Assembly: GCA_940671915.1 (NCBI GenBank)
Contig: CALNVZ010003426.1
Coordinates: forward strand, 30,148,343-30,212,342
Length of the DNA: 64,000 nt
Origin: Paracentrotus lividus
Lineage: Eukaryota; Echinodermata; Echinoidea; Camarodonta; Echinidae
Direction of reading: 5' to 3'
Shown: in pieces, positions 1 to 10,690 of the stretch
Layout: each line of letters begins with the position of its first letter
Position numbering within the stretch: position 1 is the first letter of the stretch
Notes under the pieces: generated by a model
Database searches by the model: none
Seen by the model: the letters and a program-made list of their open reading frames with translations, nothing else
Told to the model about the DNA's origin: nothing
Made by a program: the position numbers and the translations under genes

Positions 1-500
1 CCCCCCCCCCCATTCCAATAGACAATCACACTGACAGAAGGGGTGGGCCTACCAGAGCAGAACGTTTCCATCTCAGAAGAGCTAGACTGACAACAAATTA
101 TTGTTTAAAGTGTTTTAACAAGGTTTTCGTTGTACGGAGTCTGAGAGGAAGTTACATCTCGATCCCAAAACACATCTTCGTCTTGTTTACAGCTTATCTT
201 TCCTTCCCTGAATTAAATCGTTGAGTCTTGATAGTTGATGGGCCGTTTCAAGGAGACGAAGAAAGTAAATGTATGGGGTGTCACCTTCACAAAACACTTC
301 TGACAACTTACCTCGAATGGGAGGGGTGGAGTCGGGGAGGACATCAAATCAATCATGTCCCATGGTTTGAATCTAATGATGGGATGAGAAGAGTGATGTA
401 AAGGAAAAGGAAAAGGAAGGGGATGTCTTAGCTTCAAATCACCAATAGTGAAACTTACTGCAAGAATCTTCAGCAGTGAATGAGGCAGATTACCCTGAAA

Positions 501-559
501 ACGAAGAAGAAGAAGAAGAAGGAGAAGAAGAAGAAGAAGAAGAAGAAGAAGAAGAAGAA
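501..559. repeat. (GAA)n trinucleotide microsatellite
   Basis: Almost uninterrupted GAA/AAG triplets; one GGA interruption near 521. The Lys/Glu- or Phe-rich reading frames across it are artefacts of the repeat. The bases before it (1-500) open with a run of C and show no recognisable gene. Confidence 0.95.
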
Positions 560-1558
560 CTCTCCTTGAAGAAAAGAAAGAAATAATCCTTTTGATGAAA
601 TATGTAAAAGTGAGGATGAAAGTCGATCCAGGTCAAGTGATGCAAGTAAGACAGGTAGAAGGTGATGATCCAAATTCAACTACACCCTAGAATCAATCGT
701 CCTAATCTTATTTGACACATCCAATCCAATTGAATCTACGAGATTTTTCCTGAAGCGCACCTTGAATTAATCAAAGACAAATATTCTCAGGCAAAAGCAC
801 ATCGAGCAAAAAAAATAAACCAAAACAAACAGTGCTTTGGGGAACTCTAATGATTCAATTCTCATTTAATCACATTTGAAAGGTCTTTTTTTTTGTATTT
901 CACATGCTCATTACAATCAAGCCTTTTATTGCTCTTATCATTGAATAAATAATAAGTTTTTGGTAAAGAAGTACTCTTCTGGGCTAAACGAATGCTCGCG
1001 AAAACAAAGTTCTATTTCGTGATGGAATTACGATCGCTTACAAACGCAGCGAATTCAGGTACTTCTTTAGATCTCCTATGGGTTCGCAAAGTGTAAAAAA
1101 ACGTTTGCAAATGTGTTGAAAAGTAAAAGCACATTTTACGTCAATTCTAAAATGTAGAAAATATCGTTAAGACATGCAAAAAGAAAAGAAAAAAAAAAAA
1201 ATAATAATAAATTGCACAGAATTCTAAGCATTCGCAATCCAATGCTCCAATGCTCCAAATTTTATTGTCCGGAAAGGATATTTATTTTGCCCCTTTTCTC
1301 GTGGGTAGACGTTCGCAAACTTTTGTAAACTCGAGTTATAAATGGTTCGATGTCATTCATTTTCTTGGCCACGTGATTATTTCGCAAACACTGTCACAAA
1401 ATATGAGATAGGTACGCTAATAAACGAGGAGACCCCTGATTGACCCATTATTTGTAAGAAATTTGTTTGCGAATGATCGCAATTTTTTGCGAATATGTAA
1501 ATATATAAAATGTAGAATAAGTTAAAGAATAATTGTAATGAAAATAAGATAAAAATAA

Positions 1559-1563
<5 letters not shown>
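560..1563. other. Non-coding stretch with a cluster of TTCGCAAA-like motifs
   Basis: No credible gene. Between about 985 and 1495 the octamer TTCGCAAA or close variants, in both orientations, recur roughly nine times (for example near 1083, 1311, 1381, 1466 and 1488). Subterminal repeats of a decayed DNA transposon would look like this, but no terminal inverted repeat was found to delimit an element. Confidence 0.4.

Positions 1564-1609
<46 letters not shown>
1564..1609 (+). repeat. Poly(A) run
   Basis: 46 consecutive A, preceded by A/T-rich sequence containing AATAAA-like hexamers. It reads as the tail of a plus-strand retrocopy, or as simple slippage. It lies 7 bp from the 3' end of the minus-strand LINE that follows, so the two 3' ends face each other. 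Confidence 0.85.
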
Positions 1610-1611
<2 letters not shown>

Positions 1612-1857
1612 ACGACGAAAAAGTTCAAGTTCAAGTTCAAGTTTATTCAAACCAATCAAAACACAACATTTAAACAAATAATTGACAAAGATAGAACATG
1701 ATGGGTTTGGGACCCCGGGGAAAGCAGAGCTTGTGATAGGGGCCCCTAACACGGTACAGTATAAACACAAAACAAATATAATAGTACATTGAATATGGCA
1801 TAAACATATAAACATACAATGATAAGTAGGGATTAAACATGATTAAACAAGTTTAAA

Positions 1858-1858
<1 letters not shown>

Positions 1859-1890
<32 letters not shown>
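1859..1890. repeat. (CA)n microsatellite
   Basis: CA dinucleotides inside the 3' region of the minus-strand LINE, continuing as CCACACAC-type sequence to about 1905. Confidence 0.95.
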
Positions 1891-1891
<1 letters not shown>

Positions 1892-1959
1892 ACACACCCA
1901 CACGCAGCAAACACGCAGACATACACACACGTGGCTTTCCGGTATTTACTTTAACATGT

Positions 1960-2790
1960 TTTGTAATTTCACAAAAAGATATTTTTTTACATGAAAGTTT
2001 AAATTTAGATAGTGTTGGGCTGGACCTGATGTTTTGGGGTAACTTTTTCCATTCTTTGATGCAAACAACTACAAATGAGTTCAAAGCAGTTTGAGTCCTT
2101 GCTAGAGGTTGATGGATTAGGTTTCTTTGACGTGTGTTATACTGATGAACAGTAGAATTTACAATAAACGCATCTTTTAAAAATGAACTATTTTGAGCCG
2201 ATTGAGATTTGTACATGAATATCAAGCAATTCAAAGAGACTAATTCATCAAGAGGCAAAATTTGAAGTTGCAAAAATAGAGGAGTACTTGGACTTTTGTA
2301 ATTTGAATTTGTAATGATCCTGATGGCTTTCTTCTGAAGGACGATCAACTTGTTTATATGGCTCCTATACGTATTCCCCCATGCAACATTACAATAAGTT
2401 AAGAGGGGATCATGAGAGCATAATAAAGAGTTACTAAAGTTTTCTTTGGAAAAAGAAGCGTAACTTGGAAATGACACCTACACTCCTCGAGACCTTGGTA
2501 CAAACATTACTAAGGTGATCTTTCCAAGTTAAATGATCATCCACTGTAACTCCAAGAAACCTTACATTTTGACTTCGGTTGATCAGATGACCACCAATTT
2601 AAAGGCATCAGTATTATCTGGAATTCTTTTTCCCTCTGATCTAAAGACAACATATTGAGTCCTATTGGCATTTAACAAAAGTTTATTACAACAAAACCAC
2701 TTGAATATATTGCTAACTTCTGTATTTGCAGACAGAATAAGATTATGCATGTTTTTGTGGTGAGAGAGCAGCAAGTATCATCATGCTAAA
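1960..2790 (-). pseudogene. Reverse transcriptase C-terminal fragment of a CR1-like LINE
   Basis: Broken ORF2-type product that would copy the element's RNA at a nicked target. On the minus strand, three blocks in different frames follow one another. Near 2774-2786 is a degenerate YADD catalytic box with an extra base between the Ala and Asp-Asp codons. At 2583-2774 is the segment after the box, with WFCCNKLLLNANRTQ resembling the usual WF..NKL.LN..KT block. At 1960-2477 is the C-terminal region with YCNVAWGN and LQKKAIRIITNSNY, typical of the CR1/L2/Jockey group. The 2478-2582 stretch joins these blocks in another frame and still reads like the LGV.VD..L.W..H segment. The frame changes and loss of the N-terminal half make it non-functional. 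The last residues of the open frame at 1833-1900 are microsatellite read-through, not protein. Confidence 0.85.
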
Positions 2791-3985
2791 AGTTGAAATA
2801 GATCGTCCAAAGTCAACCTGACGATACTTTATCTAACATCCATCTCAAATAAACTCCAACGAAAAGTAAGGGAGACACAGGGACAGAGCCCCTGCCAGGC
2901 CACCCCCCAATAATCCCTTCACTCACATTAGACCACACACACACACCATCTACACCAAACTCGTAATCCGACCTTATGTACAGTAACTTTTAAACACAAA
3001 TCTGAAGCAATTCAAAGAAACGAATGCATAATGCTAACAGACTTGGTTATTAATATAAGATACATAGGTGCGATAGTGTCCAAGAGCTTTTCGACAATGT
3101 CCAAAAATAACCAGACAATTAAAATCCCTGCATCAACGCATTTATAATAGTATTCAAACGCAAATTTCAACGACAACACCATATTGTCGAGCAATTCTTG
3201 CGAAACTCAAATTTGTTTGTGGAATCAGGAACACCATGAAGTCGAAGGAAAGAAACATTGACATACGACGCGACGGCAAATGGAAAAAGTCTAAAAGTTC
3301 GCGAAGGAAGAAGAGGAGGAAAAGGACAAAGAAGACACTAAGAAGAAGGATGCTGAGGATGATTAGACACCTCCAGGGTCGGACAATACAGCGTGCTGTA
3401 GGTTTTATAGTTCAATATTAACTGTCACATTAACCTACATCTTCATACATCATGTGCACTAGGGGATACACATTTCTGCTTTGCAGTAACAATGGATTAA
3501 TTCTATAACCCTAGATGTTTCTATTGACAATGTCCATTTGATATGAACCAACTGCCTTCCAGAATTGCGGGCTTTATTAGCCATACAACACTTCAATTAA
3601 ATTTCGGATACTTTCGGGGGTAAAGGTAAACACTGCCTCGAATCTCTTTTTTACTTCTTCAGGTAATCTGATGTTGAGTTAGTGTCCTCAATCAACAACT
3701 ATAGCAAGCGCCTCTGTGCCATCGGATCAGAAGAACTCTCAAAAGTGCTATGAGAGACTTCAGGGAAAGTTTCATAAATAAACAAAAATGCCAATTAAAT
3801 AATGATATAAAATGTGAAGAAGAGATTGTCTTCATGTGTGAGAATAAGACAATGCCTATATTACAGGACATCATTAAGTATATAACAAATCACAAAGTAC
3901 TAGAAGAGGACTTGTGGATTGGAATTTTTATGTTTGTTTTTGTTATGTTTTTGCGAAAGTAGGATGTTTAAAGGAAACAGTTGTA
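2791..3985. other. Unannotated stretch
   Basis: I see no supported gene. A 61-codon ATG frame at 3236-3421 on the plus strand encodes a strongly basic Arg/Lys-rich peptide, and a 70-codon frame sits at 3750-3962. Neither has a recognisable domain or convincing splice signals, and both are within what random AT-rich sequence gives. Confidence 0.5.
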
Positions 3986-3989
3986 AAAG

Positions 3990-5035
3990 TGTGATGTAGT
4001 AGAGGAGGGTGGTGTTACGAGGCGAAAGAAGCCCAAAGTGTATTTCGATTACAAGTCAAAAATACTAATTGTTCATTTTTGGGGAGAGAGATTTTAATTA
4101 GTTTTTTTTGTTGTCATGAGTAGATAAATTTTCTAATTCAAATATTAGTGTCCACTAAAAAGTTAACGGAAAGGTGAAGGCAACTCCCAGAATTGTTACA
4201 ACAAGAAAACAAAAATTTATTATAAAAATTGTAAGATGTCCTTTAACTTAGACGTTAAATTGTACATAGGGTGTGGGGTATAGTTGTGTGGTGGGAAAGG
4301 TGTTATAAGGTGTTTATTGAAAGTGTGGACTAAGAATGGAAGTGTTTGTCGTTTATCGTTGGTCGAGGTCTTTGGTGAATGGGGGGGGGAATTTTGTTTG
4401 AAGGAAGGGGAAGTGGTTATAGAAGGGGCACAGAGTTGGAAGGGAGTCGTTGAAGAGCTTTGAATGGACATTAGTTGATGGGTTCGGGAAGAGAGATAGA
4501 AGGTGTGTTGTTGAACATGTGCGGGTGGAGAGCCAGGAAGGGTGTGGGTTTAGGTGTAAAAATAATGTTGATAGAGGGGTTTAAGGGGGGTAGTTGATGG
4601 GCAGGCAGAAGGGATGTGGGCTGAGGGGTAAAAGGGATGTTGGTAGAGACGAGCGGTGTGAGGGGTGTTGTTGGTGGGCAGGATAGAGTAGTGCGATTGA
4701 AGTGGGTGTGGTTGCACGAGGAGGAGGGATATGGGTTGAGTGGTAGAAGTTATTTTTGTTGCCAGGTTGGATATATGTTGTTACAGAGACAAGATGGATG
4801 TGGTTTGAGGGTACTTTAGAAGGGATCTGTAAAGAGAGGTGGGAGGGGTGTAGTCAGATGGGTTGTGTGTAGTGGGGTAAAAATCGTATGGAGAAAGGTT
4901 AGAAACGTGTGGGTAGAGACGCAGTTGTTGAAGAGTTTATAGGAATATGGATTCATTGGTGGGATGGTAAACATTTTCAGAGGGGTCAGAGGAGTGTATA
5001 TACGTGGTTGAAGTCGTTGTACATGGTAGGCCTAT
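3990..5035. repeat. Strand-asymmetric G/T-rich degenerate repeat block
   Basis: For about 1 kb the plus strand is rich in G and T and poor in C, with recurring phrases such as GGTAGAGACG, GATGTGGGTTGAGGGG and GTGGGGTA. Variants of the AGAGACG phrase occur near 4640, 4785 and 4913. Many G-runs of three or more sit close together, so G-quadruplexes are possible. It looks like an old minisatellite; no clean period can be measured by eye. Confidence 0.5.
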
Positions 5036-6329
5036 ATGGGAGATGTGGCCTTTAATGACCGTGGAAGACAACTGCGAAGACGAACACATGACGTTTGACC
5101 ACAATCTTTATCATCTGACAAATAATTTGGCGCCATATCGATAAATGATTCTCTTCTTCTTCCAAGTACGGAAAACGAAATGTCTGAAAAAGTCATTTCA
5201 ATAAACGTGACATTGATACAAGCTATCTGTCTACTACTCTTGAAATCTCGTAAAGATGGAATGGTTACGGATACGTTCATGTCATTTATTACGCCATAAT
5301 TCATATCCGTCCCAACGGTCGAGTCACCAATTGGGGATTTACAAATGAATGCTTTTTATATACGAATGTAAAATGAGGGAAAATCGACGACTTATAGAGG
5401 GCTCATCTTGAATCTCTACAATAAATCGAAGTACTTCGATCCATCATCTGCGTAATGTACCCTACGGCTTCATTTCCTCTTCATATTTTGGAACCTACTC
5501 GCATCCGCTTTTATTTCGTTTGGTTCTCCTTGTTCTTCCATGTTGAAAGGTTCCGTAGGGATATTGCGAAATGCTTGTAGGACCGAGTCTAATTTGACGT
5601 GTTTGAGAGATGGTGGATGATGGACATCTTTCGTGGCTCATTTTGACATTTAAGAGACGTGGCCAGAAAACCAGGATATCAACGTAATGCAATTTTTACT
5701 TTTTCCAGCTTTTAACATTTTTACGTATCCATGGGATTGCATTTTTATTGTTCTCCTTTAATATAGGCAAAAAGCTAAAGTGACAATTTCAGGGCTTATC
5801 ACGAACGTAGAAACTAAACGACAACAAATGATCTCCTTTCATACATTATTGTGTATGTTTAAGTGTTCCGCCTACGTTCGCTCTTTGGAGAGTTGAGATT
5901 TTAATGTTAAATTTACAACCTGGAAAAGGTTTAGTATGATAACGTTAAATCCAGGGCTAAACAATTCCATTCGATATGTTTTTGGAATTATCTGGAGAAC
6001 AAGTGTTTAATCTTAACTCTTAGGACTTCTCATTCAGATGGGATACTTTAATAATGAATATTGATGATATCCCATTAAAATACGATAAGGTTTGTATATA
6101 CTAAGGCCTCACGGATTCCACCACATGCAAGACCTTCATAATCATGTTTCCAAAATTAAATTTACCTGTATTGATCTGGAACTCTTTCAAATAGGCATAC
6201 ATGGCTAGGATGTCTTTATTTTTCCTTCATTTAGAGCGAGAGCGGCAAACGAGATCTTAATTCAGATGTTTAATGGCGGATCTAGCCGGATTATAAGCAA
6301 CACTATATATCTTACGAATAATAATGATA
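5036..6329. other. Unannotated AT-rich stretch
   Basis: No gene, repeat array or transposon end was recognised. The short frames present (for example 5032-5304 minus) lack domains. Confidence 0.5.
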
Positions 6330-6410
6330 ATAAAATAATAATAATCAATAACAAAAGTTTCTTATATAGCGCATATCACTAACATAAAGAGAGTCCTTAT
6401 GCGCTTGAAT
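6330..6410. repeat. Candidate dispersed retroelement-tail repeat
   Basis: An (ATA/AATAA)-rich run leads into TTTCTTATATAGCGCATATC and, about 40 bp later, TTATGCGCTTGAAT. This pairing of TATAGCGCAT with a spaced TGCGCTT is, from memory, common in dispersed retroelement ends in marine invertebrates. Family membership is an inference from style only. Confidence 0.35.
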
Positions 6411-6929
6411 AGAAGAGGAAGGTTAAATGAAGATTATAAAGTAGGAATAATGCCTTTTACATGAAATGTTTGAAAATTACAAATTTGCAATATCATATAA
6501 AAACAAAATATTACATTACAGTTCATAGAAAGGTAAGTTTTTAATCGAGTTAAAAAGGACTCTGATGAATAAGCACTCTCCACAAGATCGGACAATGTTT
6601 TCCTCATTTTTTTTCTCGCACAAGCCAAGTTAAAGGAGCGGGTTACATAACGGGTTACATAAAAGTGAGTAAATGCGAAAGTTTGGGATTACTACGAGGG
6701 ATTTGTCTTTGGATCTCAAATTTCTTAAGAAGGTATAGCTTGCAATTTGACAAGGTCCTGTAGATCTGAAGGGGCTGTAACTTGAAGACATTCGTATGGA
6801 GGGAAAAATTATGAATCCTGATTTTCTTTGAACTGTCTCCCGTAGAGGGTGAGGTCAAAATAACACGTAGTTTACAATGTTTACAGGGTAAATCCTTTGA
6901 AAGTTAAGCTGCATTGGAGAAACATCCAA
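6411..6929. other. Unannotated stretch
   Basis: No gene or repeat recognised between the dispersed repeat and the Penelope-like fragment. Confidence 0.5.
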
Positions 6930-7042
6930 AAAATTAAACTTTGATCCAAATGCAAATGAATATTATTGGTAATGTAAAAATATTTACCTCCAAATTTTCG
7001 ACCGAACAGTTCAGTCTTCTTCAGGGATATGACCTGTGATCT

Positions 7043-7119
7043 GATCACCGCCGGAAGTGACGTAGCGGCGAAGGATTGGGTCATAATCCTTCGCCGCTAC
7101 GTCACTACCGCCGGTGATC
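7043..7119. repeat. 35-bp palindrome with 7-bp spacer at the element junction
   Basis: Arms 7043-7077 and 7085-7119 are reverse complements with about three mismatches, separated by 7 bp. The arm sequence (core TTCGCCGCTACGTCAC) appears a third time at 7373-7393 in the 3' flank. It marks where two copies of the terminal segment meet head to head. Confidence 0.9.
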
Positions 7120-7120
7120 C

Positions 7121-7363
7121 TACATTGGGGAAACAGAACGTTCCCTGAAAACTAGATTTTTGGAACATCGTCGCTCCGTGTCGTCGGAAGTCTCTCAGCT
7201 TATTCATATCGAATCGCCGGGATATACCGTGGACCTCGACAAGGTGGAGATCCTGGACAGGGAGGACAGATGGTTTGAGAGAGGCGTGAAGGAAGCCATC
7301 TACATAAGGGCGCACCAACCTTCGCTGAACCGTGACGGGGGACGATACAACTTCCAAGAGTGA
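7121..7363 (+). pseudogene. GIY-YIG endonuclease domain fragment (Penelope-like)
   Basis: An open plus-strand frame of 81 codons with no proper start, ending at TGA 7361-7363. It begins with YIGETERSLKTRFLEHR: this is the YIG half of GIY-YIG followed by the conserved Arg and the EH pair of the domain core. Further on it has a RWFERGVKEA block, then PSLNRDGG near the C terminus with the Asn typical of the domain. In intact Penelope-like elements this domain nicks the target DNA and lies at the C-terminal end of the reverse transcriptase polyprotein. Here the GIY half and everything upstream are absent, and the frame begins at the edge of the inverted terminal sequence, so it is a remnant. A non-Penelope GIY-YIG source is possible but less likely given the flanking inverted segments. 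Confidence 0.75.
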
Positions 7364-7570
7364 ATGACCCAATCCTTCGCCGCTACGTCACTTCTGGCGG
7401 TGGACATATACCTGAAGAAGACTGAATTGTTCAGTCGAAAATTTGGAGGTAAATATTTTTACCGATGATATTCATTTGCATTTGGATCAAAAGTTTAATT
7501 TTATGGAGGGTAAAACCTTATTAATACCCCGATCGATAACGATTACCTGCCCCAAATCGTATTCAGATAC

Positions 7571-7770
7571 GATTCAATTCAATTCAATTCAACTTTATTT
7601 TTCATTGCCACAAAAATCATATTAACATTAGAACAAAACAAAATCGTGCAAGTTAACATTGAATAATATAGTTTCCAAAATAATTCTTTAACTGCATATA
7701 TAAATACATTTTTGGTGTGCATTTCTTGAGATAAGACAACGCAAAAAAGATATTGATATTTCTTATGCAA
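7571..7770 (-). mobile_element. 3' end of a minus-strand LINE or SINE
   Basis: The minus strand ends in AATAAAG followed by repeated TTGAA units (7571-7592), a pentanucleotide version of the short-repeat 3' ends seen in CR1-like elements. Only a UTR-like portion can be suggested upstream; no reverse transcriptase motif is visible, so the class and the internal boundary are uncertain. Confidence 0.5.
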
Positions 7771-9465
7771 ATGGAGGGACCCATTAACAATTGACTACTC
7801 GGAGAATAAAGTCTAGAATACGATCTAGAATGTTGTGAAATTGACGCACGCGCGTGGCATTAATAAATGTTATGTTATTTAATGCAATTTTCAATTGGGG
7901 GTAATTACCTACTTGAGAAATAGGTTGGATCTGATTGAAAATTTGAATTACCCTATATATAAATTTCCGTATAACGGGGTACTCCCAGACTTGTTAGGTT
8001 GTGACCTCCTTTCATATTTCTCAAAATAGTTAATGTGCATATTAAATAGATGCAAAAATTGAAAGAGATCAGAAGAGATCAGACATATGATCTGCAAAAA
8101 AAAGAAAGGTCACTTTTATTTCTTCTTCAAAAATATTCCACATTCTCCCCAAATTCCTTATACATACTCTTTTTCATTTCATATCTTTTTCTATACGTTA
8201 TCAAAATTTAGCTGGTCTGATAAGTTTAATACATAAGTTATATATCCCATATAAGTTTCTGGTTCCTCCATTAGATGTCATATATTGCAATATTGGAAGT
8301 AAAAGATATTTTATAATAAGTGGCTAATTTAAATTGCTATATTATACAGACAATAAATAGGAATTATCATATCATATTTCTGAAAATAGTAATAATGCAA
8401 TACACGTGTCAAACACAGTCAGAAAGTGGCATGAATGAGGCAGATATTAAAAAAATATGACAATAGGCCGTTTTCATGTTCTACAATAGAATTCAACTAT
8501 TTTCAATATACACGTTATACACCCTCTAAAAGTTCGTGTCTCTTCCTTTTTATCAACATCTGTATTGGTCTAAATTCTAACTATAATGATACCAAATGTC
8601 AGCATCAGATTCCCTCATTTGCTGTCATACATTGAAGGTAGGAACATTATTTGTGCTAATTTAGATTGCAACATATCAAAATTAAATAGAAATGTATCTG
8701 TATTTAGCTACAACGAACTAAAATGGAAAAATAAATATGCTGTGACTACAATCATTTGTGGATAACGATCATTTTTTTCCTTTTCGCAGTCTTGATTGAA
8801 AGATTAATCTGACTACAAAGATCTGCATTAAATTTTTTCGGATCCATGGATGGCAGAATATTCAGTAAAGGAACGAATAAACTTTAAAACTTTAAATTGT
8901 AATGTATCTACCATTTGTCCTTTACGGCATTCTGGATTAACATTAGTACTATGTTGCAAATGACTTATAACTGCTGAAAACGTAATCTCCAATGGGTAGA
9001 AGAATTGCGCATATTCTTCGAAGAATCACCAGACTGTCCTACAGAGATTGAGTTGCCATTCGGTATACATGAATTATGCATACTGTCACATCCATTACGT
9101 CTACAACCCGAAGCATAGGCAAATATAGTCAATACTATTCTTACCAATGCGCACTAGGTTGAAATTAGAGATATTCATTTAGCAGTTTCATAAAACATCT
9201 GTACAAATTCACTTGAAGAAAACGGCTTCTTCTGTGGGTAAAAATGTGGATTTGATATGTGTAATGATAATAATAATCCAAACACTTGTATAGAGTAGAC
9301 CTACAACAACATAATGACGAAAACAGATCCTTATACAGTGACACGGCACCACATCATATACATCGAACTTCGGAGTAAAGGAGAAGAGGGGCTTTTCAGA
9401 GAATATCAAAAAACAAAATTCTTGGTGATTTCTTCGCTTTTATGAGCACATATATATATACAGTG
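7771..9465. other. Unannotated AT-rich stretch
   Basis: No gene, array or transposon end was recognised over about 1.7 kb. Confidence 0.5.
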
Positions 9466-9467
9466 CG

Positions 9468-9840
9468 TCCCAAAAAGAACTATACACTTTTGAAATGGCT
9501 GCCAAATAAAAAATATATGATTTTAGGTAATGAAATTTACATGTATGGAAAGCTCATTATCCGAAATTTCATATGACATCAAAAACTCTGAAAATAAGTC
9601 ATGCATGAATGAGCAGCGTTCACTTTTGTAAAGGGTATGGAAATTAGGGTGCGCAGGAATTGCCCTACCATTTTGTATGAGGAAAGTCATTTGGAGCTTA
9701 TGGAATTGGGGATGATATGCAGAATTACTGATCAATTATGATGAGTTGGGGTTTGCTAAGTGAAATTTGTGGAATTGGGGATTACATTTTCATGCATGAG
9801 TGAACAGGAATATGTATTTTTCCTATATTGTTGCATTGTA
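9468..9840. mobile_element. Candidate Tc1/mariner-like terminal fragment
   Basis: After a short TA run, the sequence CAGTGCGTCCCAAAAAGA begins; this style of end, next to TA, is common in mariner-type MITEs. No matching inverted end was found downstream, so the right boundary is arbitrary and the call rests on the left end alone. Confidence 0.3.
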
Positions 9841-9865
9841 ACTTTCCAAGGTATATTTAATGAGG

Positions 9866-10061
9866 TCTCTCTCTCTTCCTTTTCTCTCCCTCCCTCCTTT
9901 TCTCTCCCTCCCTCTTTCTCTCTCTCTCTCTCTCTGTCTTCCTCCCTCTCTCTCTCTCTCTCTTTCTCTTTGTCTTCCTCCTTCTCTCCCTCCCTCTCTC
10001 TCTTTCTCTTCTCTGCCTGTCTCTCTCTCCCTGTCTTCTCTTCTCTATCTATCTCTCTTCT
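9866..10061. repeat. (CT)n / CCT-rich polypyrimidine tract
   Basis: Nearly 200 bp of C and T on the plus strand with CTCTCT, CCCTCC and CTTT variants. The two long Ser/Leu/Pro frames across it are artefacts. Confidence 0.95.
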
Positions 10062-10140
10062 TTTTGCATGGGTGTGTTTTGACCATTCATAATTTCATTG
10101 GTTTTCTACTCCATAATATCCTGACTACCTCCTCGCATCT

Positions 10141-10168
10141 TTTTTTTTTTGGGGGGGGGGTGGGGGGG
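10141..10168. repeat. T-run followed by G-run
   Basis: Ten T, then ten G, one T and seven G. Such adjacent homopolymers are also frequent sequencing-error sites. Confidence 0.9.
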
Positions 10169-10254
10169 TTTAAACATCAGTGACATTATAAATATGCTGC
10201 CCACATTTCAATTACTGTAAGATTATCTAATCTTCTCATTGAATGCCTTACAAA

Positions 10255-10690
10255 AATATCGTGTGGTACCACACACACGGTACCATACAAATACAACAGG
10301 ATTTTTCCTAGTTTTTTGGCACAAATCCACACCAAAATACCATAAAACAGTACCATACGCCAAAATACATAGGATTTCGTATGTTTTTTGGCACAAAATA
10401 CCACACAAAAATCCATAGAGCAGACCATACAGCCAAAATAGCATAGGATTTTCCTATGGTTTTTTGGCACATATACATACAGAAGTACCATACAGCCAAA
10501 ATACCATAGGATATCCATGGTTTTTGGCACAAATACCATACAGATCATACAGCCAAAATACCATAGGATTTCCTATGGTTTTTGGCACAAATACCACAGG
10601 ATTTTCTATGGTATTTCAGCACAAGTACCACAAAAAATACCATAACAGGTGTACCATACAGCAAAAATACCTAATAGCATTATCCCAAAC
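10255..10690. repeat. Degenerate tandem array of a 55-76 bp dyad-containing unit
   Basis: The phrase TTTTTTGGCAC recurs five times, near 10311, 10386, 10461, 10518 and 10578. Each copy is preceded by AATACCATAGGATTTCCTAT-like sequence, in which ATAGGA and TCCTAT form a small dyad, and followed by AAATACCA. ACCATACAGCCAAAATACC links the units. Spacing is irregular (56-76 bp) and copies diverge by indels. Both strands carry open frames of 70-135 codons across the array because its repeats lack stops; I do not read them as genes. Confidence 0.8.

Larger units (their letters stand above)
1617..2790 (-). mobile_element. 5'-truncated CR1/L2-like LINE
   Basis: Read on the minus strand this is the 3' part of a non-LTR retrotransposon: the end of the reverse transcriptase, a C-terminal region, a 3' UTR with AATAAA, and a terminal short repeat of TTGAAC units (1617-1642). 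Non-A-tailed short-repeat 3' ends are characteristic of CR1/L2-related clades. A (CA)n tract (about 1859-1890) lies at the end of the coding part. Everything upstream of the catalytic box is missing, which is the usual result of incomplete target-primed reverse transcription. The clade is inferred from motif style, not from a tree. Confidence 0.85.
6930..7502 (+). mobile_element. Rearranged Penelope-like element fragment with inverted terminal segments
   Basis: The centre encodes part of a GIY-YIG endonuclease, the nuclease joined to reverse transcriptase in Penelope-like elements. The 3' flank of that frame (7364-7502) is repeated in inverted orientation before it (6930-7086): both contain the ATGACCCAATCCTTCGCCGC stretch, the CTGAAGAAGACTGAA hairpin and the TTTGGAGGTAAATATTTTTAC stretch. 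No reverse transcriptase remains. Terminal repeats of Penelope-like elements are known to occur in inverted or tandem order, so this fits a truncated, rearranged copy: an inverted terminal repeat joined directly to the last third of the coding sequence. Confidence 0.75.

Noticed and set aside
3236..3421. ATG frame encoding a strongly basic peptide
   Set aside because: Purine-rich composition explains the Arg/Lys content; no homologous domain or transcript signals.
9760..10183. Ser/Leu/Pro-rich frames of 107-110 codons
   Set aside because: Direct translation of the CT-rich tract in two overlapping frames.
10255..10690. Possible CRISPR array because of dyad-bearing repeats
   Set aside because: Spacing is irregular, the intervening sequences are themselves repetitive, and the context is eukaryotic.
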